Positions 41,567 through 52,075 of a stretch of DNA of 64,000 nucleotides are shown piece after piece. Positions within the stretch are counted from its first letter, which is position 1; every line of letters begins with the position of its first letter. The DNA comes from Fulvimarina uroteuthidis (GTDB lineage Bacteria; Pseudomonadota; Alphaproteobacteria; Rhizobiales; Rhizobiaceae). The DNA lies in the NCBI RefSeq assembly GCF_034321785.1, contig NZ_JAXLPB010000002.1:620001-684000 (forward strand), written 5' to 3'. The position numbers and the translations under genes are program-made. The notes below the pieces were generated by a model. That model was not told where the DNA came from and did no database searches. It saw only the letters and a list, made by a program, of their open reading frames with translations.

Positions 41567-42901
41567 TCAGGCCCTCAGATCGGCGACCGGCGGCCGCATT
41601 AGGGCGATCGTCGCCGGCAAAAGCGCGATGACAAGGGTCAGGCTGACGAAGCCGGCGACGAGATGGAGTTCCGTCCAGCCGAGGGAGGCCTCGATGAGAA
41701 TGTCCGTGCGCGCCGAGACGATGGCCGAGATGATGCGCGCCGCGCCGTAGCCGACGAGAAGCCCGGCGCCCGACCCGGCAAGGATCAGGACCGCGGCATA
41801 GGACCAGACGACGGCGAAGACGAAGCGCGACGGTGCGCCAAGCGCCCTGAGGAGCGCCATCTGCCGCGCGAACAGCCGGGAGAGGATGACGAGACCGGCA
41901 AGGACGCCGGCCGTGACGAGAACCTGCGTGACGATCGCCAGAACCGACATCGCCTCGCGCACATCGCCCAGAAGCCCGTAGAGGCTCGACAGGACGGCGC
42001 CCGGAAAGAAGGCCATCGTCCGCTCGGTCTGATAGGTCGCCCGAAGTGCGTAGGCCTGCGTGAGTTCGCTGGCGGTGACGAGAATGGCGGGCGTGCCGGG
42101 AAAATAGGCGGCGTCGAAGGGCGGGCCGACCTGTTCCTCATGCTCCGGTGCGTGGCCGTTCGCAAGGCCATGCACCTCCCACACCGCCTCGATGGGCACG
42201 AGCAAAGCCCGGTCCCAGGGGCTTCCCGTCGGCGCCATGCGCCCGACCACCGAAAATTCGTAGCCCTCATGGTCGTGGTGATCGCCGGCTTCGCCCTCCG
42301 CCTCTTCGGTGCCGTGCCGCGGGGTGAAGCGGTCGCCCACGCCGAGCGGGGCGAGGGCGCCGGCGACCGCCTCGAAATGATCGGCGAACATGCGGCCCTG
42401 CGCCGGTTCGCCGGCCAGGTGGGCGACAAATTGCGGCGTGGTGCCGACGACCGGCGCCCCGTCCAGATGATCGCCGAAGCCGATCGGCGCGGCGATGGCC
42501 ACCCGCGGATCGTCCGCGATCTCGGCATAAAGGTCGCCGGGAACGAGCGGCACGTCGGAGGCTTCGAGATAGACCGCGGCGAGCATCGCCGTGATCTCGC
42601 TGCCGGGGGCCGCGATGACGAGATCGAACGGGTCGGCCGCGCGGGCCGTGCCTTCGCGAAGCGCCCGCTCCTGTGCGATCAGCCCGGTGCCGATTCCGAC
42701 CGAGACGGCGATGAGGGCGCCGAACAGGAGGCTGGTGAAGGTGAAGCGCTTCGCCATGGCGGCTGCGAGCGCGAACGGCCTGTGGCCGGCGACGACGAGG
42801 ACGCCGAGAAGAAGGCCGGGGGCGGCGAGAAGGCAGAGCCAGAGAAGGTCCTGCGCGAGGGCGGGAAGGCCCGACCACCAGTCGCCGGCGAAATCGATCA
42901 T
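41567..42901 (-). CDS. MacB/FtsX-type ABC permease with a histidine-rich periplasmic domain
   Basis: A 444-residue permease with four main membrane segments: one near the N-terminus plus an extra leading one, and three FtsX-type segments at the C-terminus (AGVLAGLVILSRLFARQMALLRALGAPSRF is the family motif). The large external domain holds acidic and histidine clusters, GDHHDHEGYEF and GHAPEHEEQVG. Such clusters often bind zinc or copper. Its ATG overlaps the stop of the ATPase gene. The system lacks a recognisable HlyD-like adaptor. It may move a lipoprotein or a metal-related substrate. Confidence 0.88.
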   Translation of the reverse strand: MIDFAGDWWSGLPALAQDLLWLCLLAAPGLLLGVLVVAGHRPFALAAAMAKRFTFTSLLFGALIAVSVGIGTGLIAQERALREGTARAADPFDLVIAAPGSEITAMLAAVYLEASDVPLVPGDLYAEIADDPRVAIAAPIGFGDHLDGAPVVGTTPQFVAHLAGEPAQGRMFADHFEAVAGALAPLGVGDRFTPRHGTEEAEGEAGDHHDHEGYEFSVVGRMAPTGSPWDRALLVPIEAVWEVHGLANGHAPEHEEQVGPPFDAAYFPGTPAILVTASELTQAYALRATYQTERTMAFFPGAVLSSLYGLLGDVREAMSVLAIVTQVLVTAGVLAGLVILSRLFARQMALLRALGAPSRFVFAVVWSYAAVLILAGSGAGLLVGYGAARIISAIVSARTDILIEASLGWTELHLVAGFVSLTLVIALLPATIALMRPPVADLRA

Positions 42902-43599
42902 CCTGCATCCGCCTCCACAAGCCGGCCGTCGGCGATCCGTACGCGGCGCTGCATCGCATTGGTCAGCCGGGCGTCGTGGCTGACGACGATCAGCGTTCTG
43001 TCTTCCTCGCGCGCAAGGCCGGCGAGATCGTCGATCAGCCGGTCGGCATTGGCCCGGTCGAGGGCGGCCGTCGGCTCGTCCGCGAGGATGATGTCGGGAT
43101 TGCCTGCAAGCGCGCGGGCAACCGCGATGCGCTGGCGCTCGCCGCCGGAAAAGCTGCGCACGGTGCGCGCTTCCACATCGCCGAGGCCGAAGCGCTCGAG
43201 CAGCGTCCGGGCCCGCTCGACGATGGCGCGGCGCCTGGCGCGCGGGGCATAGCCGGCCGAGATCGCGGCGTTGGCAAGCGGGCTCAGCTCCTCGAAGAGA
43301 AGATGATCCTGGAAGATCATGCCCAGATGGTTCTTGCGGAACCGGGTGCGCTCGGTGCCGCTGGCGGCCAGAAGATCGGTCGCGCCCCAGCGGATCGATC
43401 CGGACGTGTGCGTCACGAGGCCTGCGAGCGCGTAGAGAAACGTCGACTTGCCTGCGCCGGAGGGGCCTTCGATCGCAAGCGAGACGCCCGGCGCGGCTTC
43501 GAGGGCGGGCACCGTGAGGATCACCCGGCCGTCCTCGCCGCGCACCGCGAGATCGCTGATCGAGAGGCTCGACGCAGCCGGTGTCCGAGGCCCGGTCAT
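42898..43599 (-). CDS. LolD/MacB-type ABC ATP-binding protein
   Basis: A 233-residue ATPase. Walker A is GPSGAGKST (residues 45-53), the Q-loop lies in GMIFQDHLLF, the signature is SFSGGERQR (149-157) and Walker B is ILADEPTAALD, as in the MacB/LolD group that does mechanotransmission rather than simple transport. The start at 43599 overlaps the lipoprotein gene's stop (ATGA). It pairs with the permease encoded directly downstream. Confidence 0.94.
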   Translation of the reverse strand: MTGPRTPAASSLSISDLAVRGEDGRVILTVPALEAAPGVSLAIEGPSGAGKSTFLYALAGLVTHTSGSIRWGATDLLAASGTERTRFRKNHLGMIFQDHLLFEELSPLANAAISAGYAPRARRRAIVERARTLLERFGLGDVEARTVRSFSGGERQRIAVARALAGNPDIILADEPTAALDRANADRLIDDLAGLAREEDRTLIVVSHDARLTNAMQRRVRIADGRLVEADAG

Positions 43600-44033
43600 G
43601 CGCGTTCGTATGTCGCGTCGGCGAGGCGGACCATCGAGACGAAGCCGGTTTCGGGATCCTTGAACTCGCCGAGTTCGAGCCGTCCGGTGGTCACGAGCTT
43701 GATCGAGTAGCGGACCACGTCGACGGTTCGCTTGGTGTAGATCGCGACGATATCGTCCGGCCAGTCGAGGGAGGTCTCGCAGAACGGGCAGACCGCCATG
43801 GGGCGGCGGGTGAGGACGAAGAAGGAGGATTCGGCCTTCAGCGGCGGCGCCATGTAGCCGATGACGCCGACGCGCTCGCCTTCGAGGCGCTTGGCGAGAG
43901 CGGTGAAGCTCTGGTCCTTCTCGTAAAGATCGCGGAGCCTGATGATGTCGCTCGCCCCGAACGCATCCTGCGGCATGGCGCAGGCGGCGAGGAGTCCCGC
44001 GCCGGAAAATTTCAGGAAGTCCCTGCGTTTCAT
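43596..44033 (-). CDS. Tat-exported lipoprotein-like protein with a CPFC motif
   Basis: A 145-residue product starting MKRRDFLKFSGAGLLAAC: a twin-arginine motif followed by a lipobox-like LAAC, so it may be a folded protein anchored on the outer side of the membrane. The body has GERVGVIGYMAPPLKAESSFFVLTR, then MAVCPFCETSLDWPDD with a vicinal CxxC, which resembles DUF3299-type proteins. GAGGAAAG precedes the start. It is first in an overlapping three-gene unit with the ABC ATPase and permease. A metal-binding or redox role is likely but unproven. Confidence 0.75.
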   Translation of the reverse strand: MKRRDFLKFSGAGLLAACAMPQDAFGASDIIRLRDLYEKDQSFTALAKRLEGERVGVIGYMAPPLKAESSFFVLTRRPMAVCPFCETSLDWPDDIVAIYTKRTVDVVRYSIKLVTTGRLELGEFKDPETGFVSMVRLADATYERA

Positions 44034-44091
44034 CGCCGTCTTTCCTCTTTCGGCCCGGGCCGGCGCCGGGCGCGCACCTCGCAACGCCCGT

Positions 44092-44118
44092 CACGCGAAC
44101 TTTGCGAACCTTGCGAAG
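44092..44118 (-). repeat. Three tandem 9-bp repeats upstream of the lipoprotein gene
   Basis: Minus-strand units CTTCGCAAG, GTTCGCAAA and GTTCGCGTG follow each other without gaps. They sit 60-85 bases before the start codon. A protein-binding site is possible; chance cannot be excluded. Confidence 0.45.
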
Positions 44119-44155
44119 CGGGCCCGGCCGCAAAACCGGCATCGAGACCCGGCAT

Positions 44156-44187
44156 GCGAAACGGGAGGCCCGTCGCCGCGCCTCCCG
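44156..44187 (-). terminator. Terminator-like hairpin after alkaline phosphatase
   Basis: CGGGAGGC (44162-44169) and GCCTCCCG (44180-44187), perfect 8-bp arms. On the minus strand it is followed by only three Ts. Confidence 0.5.
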
Positions 44188-44206
44188 ACCTCGCCCATGA
44201 CGATGC

Positions 44207-45832
44207 CTATTGCGCGGCGTCGGCCGCTTCCAGGGCCGCGTGGTTCATTACGTGGAAAATGTAGTTCTGCTCGATGACGCCGTCGAAGAGGTGGGCCCAT
44301 GGGCCCTTGGCGAACACCATGACGTCTTCGCCCGAATGGGTTTCCGACGAAAGCGGGATCAGCGCCTGCTGGATATAGTCCATGTCGGTCGCCTCTTCCT
44401 CGGTCACGTCGGGACGCGAGCCGGAGAAATTCTCCGTTTCCGGAGCGGCATCGCCGGTGACCGATGCTTCGACGGCGTCGGCGGTCTGGTCCGTCGGCGG
44501 AACGGTCTCGGCCGTCTCCATCGGGGTGAGGACCGAGCCCGGGCCGTTGAGATAGCCGATGACCGTGTAGGGCTTGCCGTCGTCGGCCAGGAGCGGCGTG
44601 TCGCTGTGCTTGATTCCGTTCGGATCGACATCGTGGCAAAGGCCGAGGATCGGGTTGCCGCGTCCGCAATATCCGTTGAAGGAAATGGCATGCTCATGGT
44701 CGGCGGTGACGATGATGAGCGTGTCCTCGTCATCGGTCGCCGCATCGACCGCGGCGACCGCACGGGCGAATTCCTGGCCATCGGTGAGGGTGCGGTAGGC
44801 GTTGCCGTCATGGTTGGCGTGGTCGACACGGCCCGACTCGATCTCGAGATAAAAGCCCTGATCGTTGTTCTTCAGATAGTCGAGGGCCGCGAGCGAAATG
44901 TCGGTGAGCGAAGGCTCGCTGTCCGGACGATCGACCTCGTAGCTCATGTGGCTCGATCCGAAGAGGCCGAGCACCGGCTTGTCGCCGGACATGTCGGCAG
45001 CTTTCAGGGTCTCGGCATTGTAGGCGTAGCTTGCGCCGGCGCTGGTCGCCTCTTCCACGAGGTTCTTGCCGTCTTCGCGCTTGCCCGCGTAGGCGCCTTC
45101 GGTGTCGGCCCCTTCGGAGAAGAACATGCCGCCGCCGCCGCCGAGGGCGATGTCGACGACGCCCGCCTTCATCTGCTCGACAAGCTGGGTCGCGATGTCC
45201 GTGCAGCCTTCGGGGGCCGAGGCTTCCCAGTCGCGGCTGGCGGTCTTGGCGTAGACACCGGCCGGCGTTGCGTGGGTGATGCGGGCGGTGGAGACCACGC
45301 CCACCGACTTGCCGGCTTCGGTCGCCATTTCGGCAAATGTTGTGAGCTTGTTGCCCTCCTCCGAAGCGCATTGGTCGTGGCGACCGTCTTCGGACAGGTT
45401 GATCGTGTTGAAGCGCTGCTTGATGCCGGTGTTCATCGCGCCGGCGGTGGGCGCCGAGTCGGGGGTCTGGGCGTTGATATTGTAGGTCTTGACGAGAGCC
45501 GTGTTCGGGAAAGCCTCGTAAGGAAGCACGTTTTCCTCGCCGAGCATGCCCTTGGACTGGCCGTCGAAGACGCGGACGGCGAAATTGGTGCCGACGCCGT
45601 TGCCGTCGGACACGAAGAGGATGACGTTCTTGGCACGGTTGGTGTTCGGCTGGCGGGCCAGCATCTCCTGGATGCGCACCTGGGCGTCCGTGTACCAGAC
45701 CGAGTTCGCCTGGGGCAGGGTGGCGGTGGACGCGTCCGCCGGCGAGGCCGCGGCGTTCGAGCCCGCGTCCTGGGCGAGGGCGGTTCCAGTCAACAGCGAC
45801 GCTGTGAGCGTAAGGGTGAGCAAGTGTCTCAT
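44207..45832 (-). CDS. phoA: Alkaline phosphatase (PhoA superfamily)
   Basis: A 541-residue secreted phosphomonoesterase with signal peptide MRHLLTLTLTASLLTGTALAQ. Metal and active-site motifs are intact: ILFVSDGNGVG (first metal aspartate), DSAPTAGAMNTG (nucleophilic serine), ESGRVDHANHDG, and TADHEHAISFNG. Two Zn and one Mg are expected. An acidic insert lies near residues 450-490. It releases phosphate from organic esters in the periplasm. The start at 45832 gives the signal peptide; longer in-frame sequence is noise. A Pho box at 45899-45916 implies PhoB control. Confidence 0.95.
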   Translation of the reverse strand: MRHLLTLTLTASLLTGTALAQDAGSNAAASPADASTATLPQANSVWYTDAQVRIQEMLARQPNTNRAKNVILFVSDGNGVGTNFAVRVFDGQSKGMLGEENVLPYEAFPNTALVKTYNINAQTPDSAPTAGAMNTGIKQRFNTINLSEDGRHDQCASEEGNKLTTFAEMATEAGKSVGVVSTARITHATPAGVYAKTASRDWEASAPEGCTDIATQLVEQMKAGVVDIALGGGGGMFFSEGADTEGAYAGKREDGKNLVEEATSAGASYAYNAETLKAADMSGDKPVLGLFGSSHMSYEVDRPDSEPSLTDISLAALDYLKNNDQGFYLEIESGRVDHANHDGNAYRTLTDGQEFARAVAAVDAATDDEDTLIIVTADHEHAISFNGYCGRGNPILGLCHDVDPNGIKHSDTPLLADDGKPYTVIGYLNGPGSVLTPMETAETVPPTDQTADAVEASVTGDAAPETENFSGSRPDVTEEEATDMDYIQQALIPLSSETHSGEDVMVFAKGPWAHLFDGVIEQNYIFHVMNHAALEAADAAQ

Positions 45833-45898
45833 GATCGGCCGATCCCGTTGAACCCGAGGCAATCCAAGTTGCCCGTGCACGTTGCGTAGCGGCTTTTC

Positions 45899-45916
45899 AT
45901 GACAGGGACGCAACAG
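45899..45916 (-). promoter_or_regulatory. Pho box upstream of phoA
   Basis: The minus strand reads CTGTTGC-GTCC-CTGTCAT: two 7-base units with a 4-base spacer, the second a perfect PhoB half-site and the first matching four of seven. A TACGCA hexamer lies ten bases downstream as -10. The start codon is 67 bases away. Confidence 0.7.
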
Positions 45917-45962
45917 GCGATCCCATTTCGAACGGTATCCCGAACGCGCGATCGCGCGGCTG

Positions 45963-46286
45963 TCAGGCCGGCGCGTCGCGTGCCGCCCACCAGCGCGCAT
46001 AGGAGGAATTCCACGGCGCCTTGCGGGTTTCGTCGGGCGCGCCGTCCTCCCACCAGACGGGGCCGCGTTCGCCGAGACGGCGTTTGGCCGCATCGACGGC
46101 GCCGCGGGCCGCGCGGGTTTCCACCTCGGAGCGTGCCTGTCGCACCGCGCGGCGTGCGGCCATCAGATCGTCGACGGCGGCCTGCCGGATGTCCTCGGGC
46201 AACCGCGGATCGCTGCAGCGCCAGAGCCGGTCCTTGGCGACGAAATATCGGCCGTCGGGCGTTACGGGATAGGCTGGGCCGGGCAT
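45963..46286 (-). CDS. Conserved hypothetical protein
   Basis: A 107-residue, soluble, charged protein without cysteines. The sequence opens with TPDGRYFVAKDRLWRCSDPRLPE (one cysteine excepted) and ends with GPVWWEDGAPDETRKAPWN and YARWWAARDAPA. I recall this pattern (RLWR.SNP..., LGERGPVWW.DGAPD) as a widespread small alphaproteobacterial family of unknown function. Its middle is a basic/acidic helix. It is monocistronic, between acs and phoA. Confidence 0.8.
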   Translation of the reverse strand: MPGPAYPVTPDGRYFVAKDRLWRCSDPRLPEDIRQAAVDDLMAARRAVRQARSEVETRAARGAVDAAKRRLGERGPVWWEDGAPDETRKAPWNSSYARWWAARDAPA

Positions 46287-46341
46287 CCATGTCCTCGCTG
46301 CCGGTGGAAAGACCGAGACGACGCCCTATCGCGGACGAGGA

Positions 46342-46361
46342 GACGGGCCCGAAGGCCCGTC
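46342..46361 (-). terminator. UUCG-capped hairpin downstream of acs
   Basis: GACGGGCC (46342-46349) and GGCCCGTC (46354-46361) form an 8-bp stem; on the minus strand the four-base loop is TTCG, an extra-stable tetraloop. No T run follows, so it may be a 3'-end stabiliser rather than a terminator. Confidence 0.5.
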
Positions 46362-46401
46362 CCGCCACGCGTTCCGATGGCGGATCGCGACACCAGCCGG
46401 C

Positions 46402-48357
<1,956 letters not shown>

Positions 48358-48683
48358 GCGTGTCTCCTCCCGGATCTGTCTTCTTTGCCCGCCCGCCTTC
48401 GCGGTCGCAACCCTTCCCGCGCGCGCCCCAGTGAGGCGATCGGGTCGCACCCGGTCGCGGCGCGACGGGTCTTGCCCGCATCTTTCACGTCCAGATAAAG
48501 CCCCCAGACGTTCTGACAATCCGTCGGCTGCCGCAAGCACCTGCATGCGGTGTTTTCGTTCCGGGCCGACCGAACGGTCCGCGAACGCCCTGCGGGACGC
48601 CGCCCGCTTGTTCGTCCGATCGTGCGCTCCCCGTCGATCCGGTGCCGCCCTCGCGCAGAACCGGATCACGCGCTACACAGGTC
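48358..48683. other. Intergenic region upstream of acs (326 bases)
   Basis: Between the DUF1761 gene and acs, both on the minus strand. No gene or strong repeat is seen. It should hold the acs promoter, which I could not place with confidence. Confidence 0.4.
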
Positions 48684-49082
48684 TCACGATCCGAAAAAAC
48701 CGATAATGACGCTCATGATCAGGAACACGCCGAACCAGTGGCCGGCATTGATCATGGTCAGGGTGCGGGAGCGGGCTTCGTAGGAATGATCGACGACGAT
48801 GGTGGCGAGCACGAAGCCGGCCCAGACGAGGATGCCGGTGACGAAGGTCTCGGAAATGCCGACGGGCCCGATGTGCGCCGTCAGCCCGGCCAGCATGCCC
48901 GCAATGACGATGTAGGCGATGAAGACGACGGTCAGCGGCCAGAGTTTCAAGGCCGGCTTTCCGGCATATCCCGCCGCGGTCATCCACGGCTTTTCCAGCA
49001 TCTTGTGCCAGAGAAATCCGAAGAGGAAGGCGGCAACCGCCGCGACGACGACGCCGAGCGGATCGAAATTGGTGTAGCCCAT
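48684..49082 (-). CDS. DUF1761 family membrane protein
   Basis: A 132-residue integral membrane protein with four hydrophobic segments. Family features are the N-terminal VVVAAVAAFLFGFLWHKMLEKPWM, the mid segment HIGPVGISETFVTGILVWAGF and the C-terminal INAGHWFGVFLIMSVIIGFFG. The start at 49082 has AAGGA upstream; a longer frame overlaps the next gene's promoter. Function is unknown. Confidence 0.88.
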   Translation of the reverse strand: MGYTNFDPLGVVVAAVAAFLFGFLWHKMLEKPWMTAAGYAGKPALKLWPLTVVFIAYIVIAGMLAGLTAHIGPVGISETFVTGILVWAGFVLATIVVDHSYEARSRTLTMINAGHWFGVFLIMSVIIGFFGS

Positions 49083-49214
49083 GAATGACTGGTCCTTGTC
49101 CTGCGGTGCCGCACCTCGGCGATCCGGCATCGTCCGCGACGCCACGATCGACACGAGATCGGCTTGGCTGGGGAACGCCCGGGCGATGCCTTCGGTTCAA
49201 TCGAGCGGCTCCCG

Positions 49215-50411
49215 ATGACGGTTCCGGTGCTTTGCAACGAAGCGGCGCGGCGCGTCTTCATGGCGCGGCATCTCCTGACCGGTTCGCCGAAAGGGGGCGA
49301 GCGGCCGGACACGCTGGCGCGGCGGGTCGAGGATCTCGGTTTCGTTCAGCTCGACAGCATCCGCACGGTCGAACGGGCCCAGCACATGATCCTGCGCGTG
49401 CGCCATCCGGCCTATCGTCCGGCGGCTCTGAAGACGTTGATGGAGCGCGATCGTGCCGTGTTCGAGCACTGGACGCACGACGCGTCCGTCATCCCGATGG
49501 CGTTCCTGCCCTATTGGCGCTTCAGGTTCGCACGCGACGAAGCGCGATTGCGCGCGACGTTCCGTCGGTGGCAGGGCCCGCATTTCGAGGACAAGCTCGA
49601 CGAAACGCTTCGTCACATCGCATCCGAGGGCCCGGTCGGCACGCGCGATGTCGGCGGAGGCGAAGCGCGCGCCGGCGGCGGATGGTGGAACTGGCATCCC
49701 TCCAAGACCGCGCTGGAATTCCTGTGGCGCACGGGCCGACTGGCCGTGACGCGGCGGGACAATTTCAACAAGATCTACGATCTTTCCGAACGGGTCTATC
49801 CGGACGGCCCCATGGCGGGACAGGCGGAGACGATCGACTGGTCCTGCAACGCCGCGCTCGACCGCCTGGGTTTTGCGACGGCCGGCGAGCTTTCGGCCTT
49901 CTGGCGCATCGCGACGCCGCAAGAGGCCGGAAGCTGGGCCGAGAGCGAACGGGCCGCGGGACGGATCGAACATCTGGACGTGGCGGGCCACGACGGCAGG
50001 CTGCGCCGCCATTTCGCACGCCCCGGTCTTGACGCGACGATCCCCGCCATGGCGAACAATCCGACGCGGGTGCGCATCCTGTCCCCGTTCGATCCGATGC
50101 TGCGCGACCGCAAGCGTGCCGAGCGCCTGTTCGGTTTTTCCTATCGCATCGAGATCTTCGTGCCGGAACCGCAACGCATCTACGGCTACTACGTCTTTCC
50201 GGTCCTCGAGGGGGACCGGATCATCGGGCGTCTCGACGCAAGGGCCGCCCGGTCCGCATCGCGCCTGATCGTGCGGGCCTTCTGGCCGGAAGCGGGCGTT
50301 CGGATGGGCCGGGGCCGCATCGAGAGGCTGACCACCGAGATCGAGCGCCTCGCCCGCTTCGCGCAGTGCACCCTGACCGACTACGAGACCGGCTGGCTGC
50401 GCACGGCCTGA
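49215..50411 (+). CDS. YcaQ-type winged-helix DNA glycosylase
   Basis: A 398-residue member of the AlkX/YcaQ (HTH_42) family, which removes alkylated bases and unhooks interstrand crosslinks in E. coli and Streptomyces. The active-site region is LGFVQLDSIRTVERAQHMILRVR, including the conserved QxD/S element, and the tail has FDPMLRDRKRAERLFGFSYRIEIFVPEPQRIYGYYVFPVL. The start at 49215 gives the family's N-terminus. It is divergent from the DUF1761 gene. Convergent to holA, 40 bases apart. Confidence 0.88.
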   Translation: MTVPVLCNEAARRVFMARHLLTGSPKGGERPDTLARRVEDLGFVQLDSIRTVERAQHMILRVRHPAYRPAALKTLMERDRAVFEHWTHDASVIPMAFLPYWRFRFARDEARLRATFRRWQGPHFEDKLDETLRHIASEGPVGTRDVGGGEARAGGGWWNWHPSKTALEFLWRTGRLAVTRRDNFNKIYDLSERVYPDGPMAGQAETIDWSCNAALDRLGFATAGELSAFWRIATPQEAGSWAESERAAGRIEHLDVAGHDGRLRRHFARPGLDATIPAMANNPTRVRILSPFDPMLRDRKRAERLFGFSYRIEIFVPEPQRIYGYYVFPVLEGDRIIGRLDARAARSASRLIVRAFWPEAGVRMGRGRIERLTTEIERLARFAQCTLTDYETGWLRTA

Positions 50412-50451
50412 AGGCTGCGTCGCGTCGTGGTCCCTGGGCCGGAGAAGGGCA

Positions 50452-51489
50452 TCACCGTCGGCGGTGCAGGGCCGCTTCCACGGCGATCGACAGCATCATC
50501 TGGCGCGTGATCGTGAGCGCCATCTGGTTTTCCTTGCGGCTCTTCAGAATATCGGCCTCGATCCGCCGTCCGGTGCGCGACAGGGCCTCCAGCGGCCAGG
50601 CGCCCAGCGCGGTCTCCAGTGCCGGCTTGCGCTTGAAATGCGGCCGGCGCCGCTCGATGACCCGGGCGACCGGCTCGCCGTTGCGCTCGACCGATTCCCG
50701 CATGGCCTGAAGCTGCTGGATGGTGCGCAGCAGGGTCTGCTGAAGCTGGTAGACGGGCGTTCCGGCGTCGGTCAGGCGCTCGATGAGGGCGGGCAGCTTC
50801 TTGACCGCACCGCTGATCGCCGCATCGATCGCCTCCTCCACCGCATCGGCCGAAACGTCGCCGACAATGACCGCGACGTCGGCGGCGGTGATCTTGTCGG
50901 TGCCGTAGGCGTAGACGCAGAGCTTTTCGACTTCGCCGCGCGAGGCGAGGCGGTTGGCGCCGAGGCGGCTCTTGAGTTCGTCGCGCCCCTCCCTGTCGAT
51001 CTGCAGCCCGCTTCGGTTCAGCTCCTCGTCGATCATCCGGTCGAGGGCTCGCGCCTCGTCCTGATAGCAGGGCAGGGCCAAAGCGTACTTCGCCCGCTCG
51101 ACACCGAGGCGCAGGCCCGAATTCTTCTTCAGCTCGCCTGCCTCTATGATGAGGATCGCGCCCTCGAGCTTCCTGGCCGACAGGTCGACGACGGCTTCGC
51201 CCAGCGCCTTGCCATTGCCTGCGCCACGGATCCGGATCAGGCGCTTGCCGCCGAACATGGACACCGTCAGCGCCTCGTCGTAGAGGCGGCCGATGTCCTT
51301 TTCCAGATCATCGGCGGCGAGCGTCACGCTCGCGAACGGATCGCTCGCATCGACGCCCGACTGCTTCGCGATCGTGTGGGCGCGCTCGGAGACGAGGCCG
51401 GGGTCGGGCCCGTAGAGAAGGATGACCGGATAGGAGAAATCCGGCCGCGACAGAAAGGCATCGACCTCCCCCGCCTTCTTCTGGGCCAT
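50452..51489 (-). CDS. holA: DNA polymerase III subunit delta
   Basis: A 345-residue clamp-loader subunit that opens the beta clamp. Features include FSYPVILLYGPDPGLVSERA, a degenerate P-loop region as expected of delta, RLIRIRGAGNGKAL, and LGANRLASRGEVEKLCVYA, the alpha-proteobacterial form of the LxxN...EL-KL motif. The leuS-lptE-holA order is the usual one in alphaproteobacteria. It starts 43 bases after lptE ends. Confidence 0.94.
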   Translation of the reverse strand: MAQKKAGEVDAFLSRPDFSYPVILLYGPDPGLVSERAHTIAKQSGVDASDPFASVTLAADDLEKDIGRLYDEALTVSMFGGKRLIRIRGAGNGKALGEAVVDLSARKLEGAILIIEAGELKKNSGLRLGVERAKYALALPCYQDEARALDRMIDEELNRSGLQIDREGRDELKSRLGANRLASRGEVEKLCVYAYGTDKITAADVAVIVGDVSADAVEEAIDAAISGAVKKLPALIERLTDAGTPVYQLQQTLLRTIQQLQAMRESVERNGEPVARVIERRRPHFKRKPALETALGAWPLEALSRTGRRIEADILKSRKENQMALTITRQMMLSIAVEAALHRRR

Positions 51490-51532
51490 CAGTCCGTGTC
51501 CCGGATCTTCCGGTCGCGGAGGCCGGGAAGCC

Positions 51533-52075
51533 TCAAGCCCCCGCGCCCTGCAGCGCCGTCGCGATGGCGATTTCGAGCTGGGCGGCCGCTTCCGCGCCGG
51601 CCTGCTTGCGGGCGGCCATCAGCGCACGCTGCGACAGGAACAGTTGCTGCGTGCGATCGAACGGCGTGATGATCTCGCGGCTGCCGCTGTCGATGACCGC
51701 ATTGTCCGAAAGGCGCACGAGGCTGTAACGGGTTCTCAGGACGTAGACCGAGGCGCTGGCGATGCCGCCCTCCTCGATCGAGATTCCGCGCTCCTGCCCG
51801 GCGACCTCGAGCCGCACCTCGTAGAGCGGGTTTTCGACCCGGGCTCCGGCGTTCAGACGCGTCAGGAGGCCGTTGCGCACGATCTGGTCGGTCCGCGTGA
51901 TCGGCTCGGTGACGGCGATCCGTCCCCTGAGGCTGGCCAGACGCTCCATCGAGACCTCGTCCGAGGCCGCGGGATCGGCGTAGAGGGGCCGGGCGGTGCA
52001 GGCGGACAAGGCGGCGAGACCGAGAACGAGGCCGGTCGCGAGCCCTGCGCGCTTCAGACGATCAGACGACCACAT
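51533..52075 (-). CDS. lptE: LPS-assembly lipoprotein LptE
   Basis: A 180-residue outer-membrane lipoprotein that plugs LptD and helps deliver LPS to the surface. The lipobox LSAC lies about residue 25 after an N-terminal hydrophobic run. The body holds TARPLYAD, the short helix-strand pattern NPLYEVRLEVAG and YVLRTRYSLVRLSDNAVIDSG, common to LptE in this group. The start at 52075 overlaps the end of leuS by 14 bases, so it is translated from the same message. Confidence 0.92.
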   Translation of the reverse strand: MWSSDRLKRAGLATGLVLGLAALSACTARPLYADPAASDEVSMERLASLRGRIAVTEPITRTDQIVRNGLLTRLNAGARVENPLYEVRLEVAGQERGISIEEGGIASASVYVLRTRYSLVRLSDNAVIDSGSREIITPFDRTQQLFLSQRALMAARKQAGAEAAAQLEIAIATALQGAGA

